A program made the translations under genes and the position numbers. The notes under the pieces are model-generated. The model ran no database searches, was not told the DNA's origin, and worked only from the letters and a program-made list of their open reading frames with translations. Below, one piece after another: positions 46,632 to 55,371 of a stretch of 64,000 nucleotides of DNA (position 1 is its first letter; the number at the start of each line of letters is the position of its first letter). This stretch comes from DATBVX01 sp963696675 (lineage in GTDB: Bacteria > Pseudomonadota > Gammaproteobacteria > Steroidobacterales > Steroidobacteraceae): positions 62,001-126,000 of the forward strand of contig CAVOLM010000069.1 in the NCBI GenBank assembly GCA_963696675.1, given 5' to 3'.

Positions 46632-47662
46632 AGCCTCTGCGCACGCTCGTCGTGATGCACGAGAGTCTGGTGCCCCCGGAAAGCCTCAAAGGTCATAGCG
46701 ACAAGGAAATAGAAGAATGGCGCGCCGAGTACGATGTCATCACGCACCTGCGCAACGCGGGTCATGACGTCAAACCACTCGGCGTGCGCGACAGCCTCAC
46801 CGAATTGCGCGCCGAGATCTCCGAGTGGAAACCGCAGATCGTCTTCAACCTGCTCGAAGAGTTCGACGGCATCGTTACCTACGATCAGCACGTGGTCGCA
46901 TTTCTCGAGCTGCTGCGCCAGCCGTACACCGGCTGCAATCCACGCGGCCTGCTGCTCTCGCGCGATAAGGTCCTGAGCAAGCAGCTCCTCGCTTACCATC
47001 GCATCCCGACGCCGCAGTTCGCGGTCTTTCCGCGCGGCACACGCATGCGCTTGCCGAAGCGCCTGCGCTTTCCGATGTTCGTGAAGTCCGCCACCGAGGA
47101 TGCGAGCCTCGGCATCGCCCAGGCTTCGGTAGTCGAGGACGCCGCCAAGCTGAAGGAACGCGTTGAGTTCATCCACGAACAGACCACCTCGGATGCGCTG
47201 GTCGAGGAATACATCGAAGGACGGGAGTTCTACGTCGGCGTGCTCGGCAATCGGCGCCTGACGACGTTCCCGGTGTGGGAGATGTTCTTCGGCTCCTTGC
47301 CCGAATCGCTGCCCGCGATCGCGACGCGCAAGGTGAAATGGGATAAGCGCTACCAGAAGAAGTACGGCATCACGACGGATCCGGCGAAAGACCTCCCGCA
47401 AACCGTAGTCGACCAGATGTCGAATCTCGCGCGGCGCATTTACAAGGCGCTGCATCTCTCCGGTTATGCGCGCATGGATTTTCGGCTGCGAGCGGACGGG
47501 AGCCTGTTCGTCCTCGAGGCAAACGCGAACCCGAACCTGAGCAAGGAGGAAGACTTTGCCGACTCGGCACGTTCAGTGGGAATGTCGTACGACGAGCTGC
47601 TGAGCAAGATCCTCGCGCATGGCCTGAGCTACCAGGCGGCGTGGCGATTGTACGAGTCCTGA
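46628..47662 (+). CDS. D-alanine-D-alanine-ligase-like ATP-grasp enzyme (ligase D)
   Basis: A 344-residue ATP-grasp ligase of the Ddl/RimK branch. N-terminal domain with VIVFNLLEEFDG-type loop (QIVFNLLEEFDGIV), then LRFPMFVKSATEDASLGI, VEEYIEGREFYVGVLGN, and the metal/phosphate site ARMDFRLRADGSLFVLEANANPNL. It is not the cell-wall Ddl: the N-terminal substrate loop and the long insertion (KVKWDKRYQKKYGI) differ. It is coupled to the metallopeptidase gene. Substrates unknown. Confidence 0.9.
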   Translation: MKPLRTLVVMHESLVPPESLKGHSDKEIEEWRAEYDVITHLRNAGHDVKPLGVRDSLTELRAEISEWKPQIVFNLLEEFDGIVTYDQHVVAFLELLRQPYTGCNPRGLLLSRDKVLSKQLLAYHRIPTPQFAVFPRGTRMRLPKRLRFPMFVKSATEDASLGIAQASVVEDAAKLKERVEFIHEQTTSDALVEEYIEGREFYVGVLGNRRLTTFPVWEMFFGSLPESLPAIATRKVKWDKRYQKKYGITTDPAKDLPQTVVDQMSNLARRIYKALHLSGYARMDFRLRADGSLFVLEANANPNLSKEEDFADSARSVGMSYDELLSKILAHGLSYQAAWRLYES

Positions 47663-47677
47663 GAGGAACCCGTCGGT

Positions 47678-48136
47678 TCAGGCCTTCCGGGATTTCCTGT
47701 GCTTCGGGCCGGCCGCGATCTCCTCCAGGCGTTGCACAGCCTTGCGCTTCTCGGCGGGCGAGTAGCCTTCGTAGCAGCGATCGATCAGTCGGCGAACCAG
47801 CTCGATCTTGATCGGGGCGGCATCCGCCGGAAGCTCGACGTCCGCGTGATCGAATGCCAGGATCATCCTGAAGAAGTGTTCAAGCTCTGGCTCGGGCAAT
47901 GCGCAATCCGTCTCCACGAGCGCTTTGATCGAACCAAAAATCCTCATGCCGTAGGTTGAGGCCAGGTTGTGCGCGATCGTTCGATGCGTCGACTCACCAG
48001 CCGTCATGATTTCGTCCAGCAGGGCCAGGGCTTCGTCCAGATGAAAAAGCCCATCCCGGGAGCGAAATTCCACCTCGGCCCGGGACAAGTGCACCCGCGC
48101 GCGGCGCAGCCGCTCTGGTTCGGAGGAAGGCTTCAT
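47678..48136 (-). CDS. Hypothetical helical protein
   Basis: I do not recognise this 152-residue protein. It is almost wholly alpha-helical and charged, without signal peptide or membrane helix. Notable patches are LFHLDEALALLDEIMTAGES and ELVRRLIDRCYEGYSPAEKR. The lysine/arginine-rich tail (GPKHRKSRKA) could contact nucleic acid. I take the ATG at 48136 rather than one at 48196 that lies inside the upstream gene. It converges on the Ddl-like gene, 15 bases apart. Confidence 0.7.
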   Translation of the reverse strand: MKPSSEPERLRRARVHLSRAEVEFRSRDGLFHLDEALALLDEIMTAGESTHRTIAHNLASTYGMRIFGSIKALVETDCALPEPELEHFFRMILAFDHADVELPADAAPIKIELVRRLIDRCYEGYSPAEKRKAVQRLEEIAAGPKHRKSRKA

Positions 48137-48158
48137 CCGGCGTGCAGCTGTGTCTTCG

Positions 48159-48644
48159 TCAGTGAACCGGGGTCTTGTTCGTATTGTGGCTCGCACGAAT
48201 CTTCCATACGGCGCCGTCCTTGACCGTCACCCACGTGAACAAGCCCTCTCGAGGCTCCCTTGGCGTTCCGTCATCGTCGCGATCGCCCTTCATGCCCCAG
48301 CTCACGTACACCAGAGCCACGTCCGGCTTCAGAAGAGCTACTTCGACATCCTTTACCGTGAATACGCTGTCCTTGAACTTGCCCGCATGGACACGTACGT
48401 GCCCCTGCACGACGGCCTCGATTCCCTTCCCACGAACCGCGTTGACGTTGACCCAGTCGACGTCGTCAGTGAGCAACTTCCGAAATGCACCTTCGATATC
48501 GTGCTTGTTCCATGCCGTCTGGAAGTCCCTGACCAGGGCGAGATTGGCTTCCTCCGGGCTCATGTCCTCTGCGTGCCCGGAAACAAGGCTGCTCACAATC
48601 GCAAGAGTGACCAGTGCTGCCAAATGCACTTGAGCACGTTTCAT
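48159..48644 (-). CDS. SnoaL/SgcJ-like (NTF2-fold) exported protein
   Basis: A 161-residue protein with signal peptide (cleaved after VSGHA) and a single cystatin-like NTF2 domain of the SgcJ/EcaC/DUF4440 class: LVRDFQTAWNKHDIEGAFRK, DDVDWVNVNAVRGKGIE and DGAVWKIRASHNTNK. Members bind small hydrophobic molecules or act as isomerases; no catalytic residue can be assigned here. Confidence 0.86.
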   Translation of the reverse strand: MKRAQVHLAALVTLAIVSSLVSGHAEDMSPEEANLALVRDFQTAWNKHDIEGAFRKLLTDDVDWVNVNAVRGKGIEAVVQGHVRVHAGKFKDSVFTVKDVEVALLKPDVALVYVSWGMKGDRDDDGTPREPREGLFTWVTVKDGAVWKIRASHNTNKTPVH

Positions 48645-48964
48645 GGCGGTCTCCTCGTGGCTGGCCGATTGTACATGTCATTGCGACGACTACCGCGACG
48701 GACGGCAGGGTCCTAAGAGCCGGCCAGCGCGAACATCAGCATCGCGACGACGAGAGTCAGCTTGTGCGTCAAGTTATTCTCAGCCCTCATTCGCTGACGT
48801 CAGCTCACCGCATCGACCAGAAGACGACCGCGCATACCAAGACATTCCAGGCCACTACCGAGACGCCGGCCACCAGTGCGGGACGCCGCAAACAGAAAGT
48901 GCGCACAACACGCATCCGCGCCAATGCGATACAGCACGCCAATACGCCAACGGGCACCCGCGGT
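48645..48964. other. Gap with a possible 25-residue membrane peptide
   Basis: About 320 bases without an established gene. On the minus strand 48713-48790 encodes a short peptide that begins MRAENNLTHKLTLVVAML and ends FALAGS; 12 or more of its residues form a hydrophobic stretch. Just upstream of its start is a perfect 12-bp palindrome, gctgacgtcagc (48793-48804). A second, longer open frame (48805-49104, minus) ends in a hydrophobic run but overlaps the VOC gene and is unlikely. Confidence 0.3.
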
Positions 48965-49318
48965 CTAATGTCCCGCCTCAGACCAGACCGCCAATTCGTT
49001 GCCACTCGGATCGGCGAAATGAAATCGGCGCCCACCAGGAAACGAAAACGGTTCCTTGAGAATCTTCCCGCCGGCTGAACGTACAGCGACCAGACTCTGA
49101 TCAAGGTCTCTCGAATAGAGAATCACGAGCGGACCGCCGGTCCGAACTTCCTTGGTTCGATTCAGGCCGCCGACCTCACCAGCGGCACCCTGGATCCCAG
49201 CGTAATCCGGACCGTAGTCGGTGAACTTCCATCCGAACGCGTCAGCATAGAAGCGCTTGGCTGCGTCCAGGTCGCGGACCGTGAACTCGATGTAGTCGAT
49301 AGCGTGATGAAGATGCAT
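48965..49318 (-). CDS. VOC-superfamily (glyoxalase-like) protein
   Basis: A 117-residue single-module vicinal-oxygen-chelate protein. Start HAIDYIEFTVRDLDAAKRFY with the first metal ligand, an interior GGLNRTKEV, and the end RFHFADPSGNELAVWSE with the glutamate ligand. Likely a dimeric metalloenzyme or resistance-type protein; substrate unknown. Intact and short, with the ATG at 49318. Confidence 0.9.
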   Translation of the reverse strand: MHLHHAIDYIEFTVRDLDAAKRFYADAFGWKFTDYGPDYAGIQGAAGEVGGLNRTKEVRTGGPLVILYSRDLDQSLVAVRSAGGKILKEPFSFPGGRRFHFADPSGNELAVWSEAGH

Positions 49319-49355
49319 GAGTCACTCCCTCGCGATGATCGCACCGCATATGCGC

Positions 49356-50132
49356 CTACGGTCGAATTTGTGGGACATGGCGCACTTCCAGTTTCTCGGT
49401 CGTCGCATCACGGAGGAATATGGTCTGTCCGACCGCCAGTCGACCGATGCGAGTGACCGCGCCGTAGATTCCCGCGTGATTCTGGCTCGCACGAACGACC
49501 GCCTTTAGCACTTCTGGCGCGGGACTTGCTGAGTCGGGATCAAGGTTCACCATCGAGCAGCGAACGTCGCGCATCGTCACGGCGATGGCGGGGGCGTCGT
49601 CCCCCTCGCCGAATGAGAGCACACCGCCCACCCACTCGTCCTCCTGGAAGGGAACCGGCCGCAGTAAACGAACTACAACATTCGGGCGAAATCGGCGCAC
49701 GTCCGGGCTCAGTCCTGCGAGTCGTCCGATCTCGCGCACCGTATCGGAGGCGATCACGGAAATGCTCGCTTCATCGAAGATGCCATGATTCAACTGCATC
49801 ATCTGCACGAGACCCCCGTACCGGCGTCCGATCTCCGTGGCCAAGTCCTCCCCGAAGACAGGCATCTCTTCGCCATCCGGCGTGCGAACATGCGTAGCAA
49901 GGTTTCCCGCAGCACCGTCTTCACGGCGGTGCGGAGCAAACAGGAGCAGGTCCGGAAGCTTGCTTGCCGATAGCCACGGGAACCCGCTGCGGTTATCAAG
50001 CCGCCGGAATGCCAGCCGTCTGTCACCATCGAGGCCGTGCCAGCCCAGCTTGGCGACCTCGAGTCGTTCACCGCGCATGGACTTCACGGGATACCGGAAG
50101 ATCGCCTCTACATGTCCGATTTCTATGCGCAT
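49356..50132 (-). CDS. MOSC domain protein
   Basis: A 258-residue protein with an N-terminal MOSC beta-barrel domain (IFRYPVKSMRGERLEVAKLG) and a MOSC core (FRPNVVVRLLRPVPFQEDEW, VRCSMVNLDPDSA with the conserved cysteine). MOSC proteins carry molybdenum-cofactor sulfur transfer or reduce N-hydroxylated compounds with reductase partners. No molybdenum enzyme lies nearby. Start ATG 50132 is chosen since the sequence before it reads unlike protein. Confidence 0.9.
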   Translation of the reverse strand: MRIEIGHVEAIFRYPVKSMRGERLEVAKLGWHGLDGDRRLAFRRLDNRSGFPWLSASKLPDLLLFAPHRREDGAAGNLATHVRTPDGEEMPVFGEDLATEIGRRYGGLVQMMQLNHGIFDEASISVIASDTVREIGRLAGLSPDVRRFRPNVVVRLLRPVPFQEDEWVGGVLSFGEGDDAPAIAVTMRDVRCSMVNLDPDSASPAPEVLKAVVRASQNHAGIYGAVTRIGRLAVGQTIFLRDATTEKLEVRHVPQIRP

Positions 50133-50285
50133 GCTCGATCCGAGTCCGCCCCTTGCTTCGGTCCTTGAGTTGGCGTTTGCACAAGGCATCCGACGCGTCT
50201 ACGAAATGCAGCTCATGCTCTGCATCCGCGGCTTCAAACAACTGCCGAAACCACGCGCGCTGCGCTCGAACATGTGCTTATGAAG

Positions 50286-50936
50286 CTAGCGGTTGCCCTT
50301 GCGGAACTCGAAGAACGGGTCATCGCGCCGACCAGAGATGACGTTCCCGGCCGAGTCGAAGGAGCGCTCGGATGATTTGAACTCGGTGGGCGTGAGCTCG
50401 ATCTTCACTTCGGTACGTGCACCCGACCCGCCGACGCCGCGACAACTCGCCACGGAACTGTGCCCGGTAAAGCGCTCATCCGCGAACTCCCACTTCAGCT
50501 CGCAACCACTTGTGCTGCTCAGATCGTCGGGGACGATGCTCTTGAAGATGTCGGGGCGATCGTGGCCACGGACCCAGCGGTCGGGTTCCTTGAAGTTGTA
50601 GATCGTCTGCGCGATCGCCTGGTCGTCGGAAGTCTTCTCGAAGCTGTAGAGCTGCTGACTCAGCACGTGCTGCGGATTCATCGCGTCGCTCTGCTGCACG
50701 TAGTAGGTTTGCTTGCCGATGATGTTGGCCTCGACCGCTACGATGTCGAGCGCGATCGGCGCGTGCACGTCGATGACGTTGTGAGCGAGATCGCTATCGA
50801 CCTGTGCGCGATTGTCATAGGCGCCCGGCAGCCATTCCGCAATCCGACCGAGATCTGCTTCGCGCAGAGCCTTGTTGTTGGCGCAGCCGCAGGCCAGCAG
50901 CGCAGTGCCGATCAGCAGGACAGCAGCTCTGTTCAT
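50286..50936 (-). CDS. CpcT/CpeT-family lipoprotein
   Basis: A 216-residue lipoprotein (lipobox LLAC, Cys16, or the later Cys18). It matches the CpcT/CpeT bilin-lyase fold: LGRIAEWLPGAYDNRAQVDS, TYYVQQSDAMNPQHVLSQQL, QTIYNFKEPDRW and IVPDDLSSTSGCELKWEF. In cyanobacteria such proteins attach phycobilins; here, with no bilisome genes and an outer-membrane-style lipid anchor, it must bind something else. It starts 30 bases after the S9 peptidase stop on the same strand. Confidence 0.83.
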   Translation of the reverse strand: MNRAAVLLIGTALLACGCANNKALREADLGRIAEWLPGAYDNRAQVDSDLAHNVIDVHAPIALDIVAVEANIIGKQTYYVQQSDAMNPQHVLSQQLYSFEKTSDDQAIAQTIYNFKEPDRWVRGHDRPDIFKSIVPDDLSSTSGCELKWEFADERFTGHSSVASCRGVGGSGARTEVKIELTPTEFKSSERSFDSAGNVISGRRDDPFFEFRKGNR

Positions 50937-50965
50937 GATGCCACTCCGTCTGCGGGTTTTTTGGG

Positions 50966-53033
50966 TCAGGACCCCTTCAGCCACTTGTCGAGCCACGCCA
51001 GCACTTCACGGTGCCATTGCAGGCTGTCATGCGGCTTCAGGATCCAGTGGTTCTCATCCGGGAAGATCACCAGGCGACTCTCGATGCCGCGACGCTGCAG
51101 CGCTGTGAAAGCGGACAGGCCCTGCCCATAGGGCACGCGAAAATCCAGCTGGCCATGCGTCACGAGCATCGGCGTGCGCCAGGCATCGACGTGGTTGACG
51201 GGATTGAACTTCTCATAGTTCTCCGGCTTCTCGAATTGCGCGCCGCCGTGTTCCCACTCCTCGAACCACAACTCCTCGGTCTGGTAGTACATGCCGCGGC
51301 CGTCAAAGATGCCCGCGTGATTCACGATGCAGCGAAAGCCATCGTTCCAGTTGCCGGCGATCCAGTTCATCATGTAGCCGCCGTAGGAGGCGCCCATCGC
51401 ACACGCGCGCTGGCCGTCGAGCCACGGATACTTTGCTGTCGCGGCGGCGAGACCCTTGCGCAAGTCCTCGAGCGGTTTGCCACCCCAGTCCTGGCTGATC
51501 GAATCCGTGAACGCCTGCCCGTAGCCGGGTGAGCCGTGGAAGTCGATGAACACCACCGCATAGCCTGCGCCGGCATACACCTGCGGATTCCAGCGGTAAC
51601 TCCACGCGTTGCCAAAGCTCACCTGCGGTCCGCCATGGACGATGAAGGCGATCGGATACTTGCTGGTGGCGCTGAATTCCGCGGGCTTCACGACGTAACC
51701 GTAAACCGTCTCTCCGTTCCAGCCACTGAAGCTGAATTGTTCCGGCGTCCCCATGGTGCGAGTGCCGAGCAGCGCGGAGTTGTAATGCGTGAGGCGTTGC
51801 GGGCGTCCGCCGCCCAGGTTCACGCTGTACAGGTCGACGGGCGCGGTGAGCGACGCGAGCCCGTACACGACCGATTGCGGCCCAGACCGAAAAATCCGTG
51901 ACCTGTCCTTGTGCCTGGACCGCAGCAACTTTCCCGTTGCGCATGTCGATCGTCCACAAAGCGTCCTGGCCGAGATTGTCCGCCGTCGCGTAGATCTGCC
52001 GGTTGTCAGGTGCGATGGCGAAACGGTTGATCGAGCGGTCCCAGTCCTTGGTGAGGGCGCGCACGGCGCCGCTCTTCAGGTCCTTCACGACCAGGTGAAA
52101 GCGATCGGCTTCGAATGTGGGGCGATCCATCGCAATCCATGCGAGCGTGCGGCCGTCGGCGGAGTAGTTCGGCAGTCCGTCCCAGGCACGATTGTCCGCC
52201 GTCAGATTCTGCGGCTCGCCAGTGCCGTCCGCCGCCATCTCGTAAATATCGAAGTTCGTCGACCAGGCTTCGGTCTTGCCCTTGATGCGCGCGGCGAACG
52301 CGACCCGTGATCCGTCGGGAGTGAAGTTGAACTCCTCATCGCCGCCCATGGGCTTTGAGGGGACGTCGGCGTCGAGTTTTCCGCTCAGGCTCACCGGCGC
52401 GCCGGATACCTTGCCACTCGCGTCGAGCTGGATCGTATAGAGATGAGCCTGACGGCCGTCATCCCAGGTGTCCCAATGGCGCACGAACAGGCGATCGTGC
52501 GCGTGCCCGTGCTCCTTCGACTTGCCCGCCTCATCAACCCGCTTGGCAGTGCAGTCGAGATCGGCACAATCGGGGAATACGTCCATGCTCACGGCGAGGC
52601 GATTGCCGCGCGGCGCGACTTTGAGCGCGTTTACGTCGACAGGCAGGCGTGTGACCTGCATCGCCTCACCGCCATCGAGCGACAGGCGCCACACCTGCGA
52701 GCTGCCGGAGCGCGTCGAGAGGAAGTACAGGCTCCGGCTGTCCGGCGACCAGCGCGGATTGGTGTCGTTGCCGGGGTCGCGCGTCAGGCGGCGCGGCTCG
52801 ACTTTTTCGGAATCGAAATCAAGGAGCCACAGATCCGCCCGGCGCTTGTCGGCATCCATGTCGGTTTCGTGCACGGTGAACGCCACGTAACGGCCATCGG
52901 GTGAGACCTGGGGATCGGAGACGCGATCGAGGCGCACCAGGTCATCGACGCTGAAGGGCTTCTGATCCGCGGCTGACGCCGCTTGAATCATGAGACTGCC
53001 GAGAATGGCGGCAAACATGAAGGACTTGTGCAT
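50966..53033 (-). CDS. S9 family prolyl oligopeptidase, exported, one frameshift
   Basis: About 688 residues. Signal peptide (cleaved near AASAA), a beta-propeller (DGRYVAFTVHETD, RWSPDSRSLYFLS) and a hydrolase domain with GASYGGYMMNWIAG (serine nucleophile), THGQLDFRVPYGQG (aspartate) and DENHWILK (histidine). One extra base in the aaaaa run near 51891-51896 breaks the frame between TDF and RSGPQSVVYG. A second S9 enzyme lies at 29711-31852; they are not close paralogues. It follows FIST by 71 bases and leads into the CpcT/CpeT gene. Confidence 0.95.
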
Positions 53034-53104
53034 GTCGACTGAAGCTCCTCGCAGGCAATTGGCGCGGGATTGTAAGAGGTCCCGCGCCGATGTGCAGCGA
53101 TGCT

Positions 53105-54295
53105 TCAGGGTCGGGCGGCTTTCGGGCTGATCAGGGCTATCGCGCTGGTGTAGCCATGCACCTGGGTGAAACCCTGCACGGGCCCGATCTCGCCGCTACA
53201 GAAGAAGCCTGCGATGGGCACATCGCCGAGGGAACGACGCAGTGCGTTGCTGTCGTGATCGGGGCTGCCGTAGAAGCCTGAACCCCGACCGACACAGGAG
53301 AAGAGCAGGGAGCCCGCGGGCGTTGCGTAGTGCTCGGAGCGATATCTCGACAGCGCACGCTCGAGGTCCTGAGCGGACGAGAGTGCATCGCGCACGTGAA
53401 ATTGCACGATGCTGTTGGCTTCGAGCTTCGCGCCCACCCACAGCGAGCCGGTTTGCGGGTCCATGCCCAGGACATTGCGAATCAGGAAATCCCCTGCCTG
53501 CATGCTCGGGCCCTGTCCCGGCATTGCGAACCCGATGGAGAGCGAATGACCGACGAGTTCGCGATCGCGCGCGTTCAGGTTGTCGAACAACGCCGTCAGC
53601 ACATCGCGCGGCGCGTGACCGTCGAGCTCGCGCAGCAGATTGCCATGACAGGCGGTGACGAACATCGGGTCGCCGATCGGGCGGCATCCCTGCGCCACGA
53701 TCGAGTCGACCTGAATGTTCCCGCTGAGCGCGAGAAAGATTGCCCCGCTCCGATAGGTGTTGTGACCCAGATACAGCAGATTGCTGCCGGGCTGCCGGCC
53801 GCCGCTCGCGAGGCCGCCGATCTTGAGCGAGCCCGGGAACGCGCGATCGAGGCCTGGCAGGATTTCCTCGGCGGAGAAGGTGAAGGGATCCGTGACGAGC
53901 AGAAACTGCGGGCGCTGGGCTGCCTTCACATGCAAGGCCGCTTCCCAGGCGGCGCGTTCGGCGAATTGCGGCGGCAGTTCGCTGCTCTCCGCATGGCTTG
54001 GCGAGAGCTCGACGCCGGGAAGAATTGCGGCGCTGATCGCCACGGCGGCTTCCTGCTCGACCTCGCGTCCCGCACCGATGACACCACTCGCGCAGCAACC
54101 GAAAAGCAGCGCGTCGTTCCACCGTGTCTGCACCAGGCGGCGAAGACTCACCTGCTCGGCGCCGAAGGCACTCGTTACGAACGCGATGACAAGATCCGGG
54201 TCCTGCGAATCGAGCTGGCGATCGAGTTGTTCGAGGGCATCGGCGACCGCGGCATCCAGCCGCTGCGCGGTGGAAATTGCAGACGCCCACAACAT
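53105..54295 (-). CDS. FIST N-terminal and C-terminal domain protein
   Basis: A 396-residue cytoplasmic sensor of the FIST family. FIST-N has ALEQLDRQLDSQDPDLVIAF, LLFGCCASGVIGAGREVEQE and GGLASGGRQPGSNLLYLG; FIST-C has GSLWVGAKLEANSIVQFHVR, SLLFSCVGRGSGFYGSPDHD and GFFCSGEIGPVQGFTQVHGY. Such proteins are linked to ligand or nitric-oxide sensing upstream of signalling enzymes. No kinase or cyclase is adjacent. Start ATG 54295; the GST gene stop is 11 bases upstream. Confidence 0.93.
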   Translation of the reverse strand: MLWASAISTAQRLDAAVADALEQLDRQLDSQDPDLVIAFVTSAFGAEQVSLRRLVQTRWNDALLFGCCASGVIGAGREVEQEAAVAISAAILPGVELSPSHAESSELPPQFAERAAWEAALHVKAAQRPQFLLVTDPFTFSAEEILPGLDRAFPGSLKIGGLASGGRQPGSNLLYLGHNTYRSGAIFLALSGNIQVDSIVAQGCRPIGDPMFVTACHGNLLRELDGHAPRDVLTALFDNLNARDRELVGHSLSIGFAMPGQGPSMQAGDFLIRNVLGMDPQTGSLWVGAKLEANSIVQFHVRDALSSAQDLERALSRYRSEHYATPAGSLLFSCVGRGSGFYGSPDHDSNALRRSLGDVPIAGFFCSGEIGPVQGFTQVHGYTSAIALISPKAARP

Positions 54296-54305
54296 GGACG
54301 CAAGT

Positions 54306-54975
54306 CTACGCCTGTACTTTCGGAACCCCGAATGCCTCGGTAACCGGGTTGCGGAAGGTCTCCGCCGCTGCGGCGCGCGACCATTCTCCAAGTGCGGGAT
54401 CGGCCAGCACGACCTGCATGTACTCGCGCGATTCCGGCGAGAGCTCCGCCCCGTACGTGTTGAAGCGTGTGGCCACAGGCGCATACATGGCATCGGCGAT
54501 GCTGTAGTCGCCGAGCAGCCATGGGCCCCCGCGGCCGAAACGCCGGCGCGAGTCCCGCCAGATTGCATCGATTCGCGCGATGTCGCGCAGCAGTTCCGGG
54601 GTCTGTTCGACCCGCCTCCCGGTCGCGCGGATGTTCATCGGGCACTGCGACCGCAGTGCCAGAAAGCCGGAATGCATCTCGGCACTCACGGAGCGCGCCA
54701 AGGCGCGCGCGGCACGATCCTTTCGGCCAGCCACGACCGGTCTTCTCGGCCAGGTGCTCTACGATGGCGAGCGAGTCCCAGATGTGCAGATCGCCGTCGA
54801 TCAGGACCGGTACGCGGCCGGCGGGGCTGTACTTCGCGATCTCGGCGCGAAAATCGTCCCGGTAGTGCGTCAACACGACTTCGGTGAACGGCTCGTCGAG
54901 ATGCTTGAGCAGGATCCAGGGGCGAAGCGACCAGGACGAATAGTTCTTGAGTCCGATGACGAGCGTGAGAGACAT
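54306..54975 (-). CDS. Glutathione S-transferase, one frameshift
   Basis: About 222 residues. Thioredoxin-like N-terminal domain (LVIGLKNYSSWSLRPWILLK, AGRVPVLIDGDLHIWDSLAI) followed by a helical C-terminal domain (GGPWLLGDYSIADAMYAPV). One extra base near 54722-54726 separates the two domains at WPK. The serine in YSSWS is the likely thiol-activating residue. It leads the minus-strand FIST-S9-CpcT run. Confidence 0.92.
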
Positions 54976-55086
54976 GGGCTCTTCTACCAGAGCGAAGGCG
55001 AAGGGCGGCCAACTTAGGCGATGAAGCCGGGGGAAGGCAAGGAGACAATTGACGCCCTCCGTGGGCGTCTCTAGTCTGCCCCGGCT

Positions 55087-55359
55087 CTAGGGCGACTCTG
55101 CACAGGTTTCATGAGGCGCGTTGCGTCGCCAACGGTGCAGGTGCTAGGCGCACTGTGCAGCCTATGGTCGATTCCATTGGCAAGCGGTGCAACGAAGCAG
55201 CTGCCCGTTCGCGACGCAACCCGTGCGGGACCGGCCTCGGCAAGCTTCTGGCGGCGTTGCGAGTCTTGTCGATACCGACATATCGACTGCGCCTCGCGCC
55301 TAGCCAGAAGCTTGCGGAGGCACGGTCGCGCCCATGAAACCTGTGCAGAGTCGCCCTAG
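55087..55359. repeat. 273-bp element with perfect 27-bp terminal inverted repeats
   Basis: Arms 55087-55113 and 55333-55359 are perfect reverse complements over 27 bases, both starting and ending in ctag. Inside are three further perfect pairs: a 10-bp pair (55120-55129 with 55211-55220), a 13-bp pair (55240-55252 with 55303-55315) and a 7-bp pair (55268-55274 with 55281-55287, loop ccgaca). The strand would fold into a long stem carrying two lobes. No open frame fills it and no target-site duplication was evident. It sits between the divergent GST and metZ genes, ending 12 bases before the metZ start, whose GGGAG site lies just outside the right arm. A MITE-like mobile element or a structured 5' leader is possible. 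Confidence 0.85.
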
Positions 55360-55371
55360 CCGGGAGTATCC

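Noticed and set aside
48805..49104. 99-codon minus-strand open frame with a hydrophobic end
   Set aside because: It overlaps the VOC gene out of frame on the same strand; only its tail looks protein-like.
55087..55359. SAM riboswitch before metZ
   Set aside because: The layout (27-bp perfect outer arms and nested perfect pairs) does not match SAM-I, SAM-II or SAM-IV consensus as I know them.
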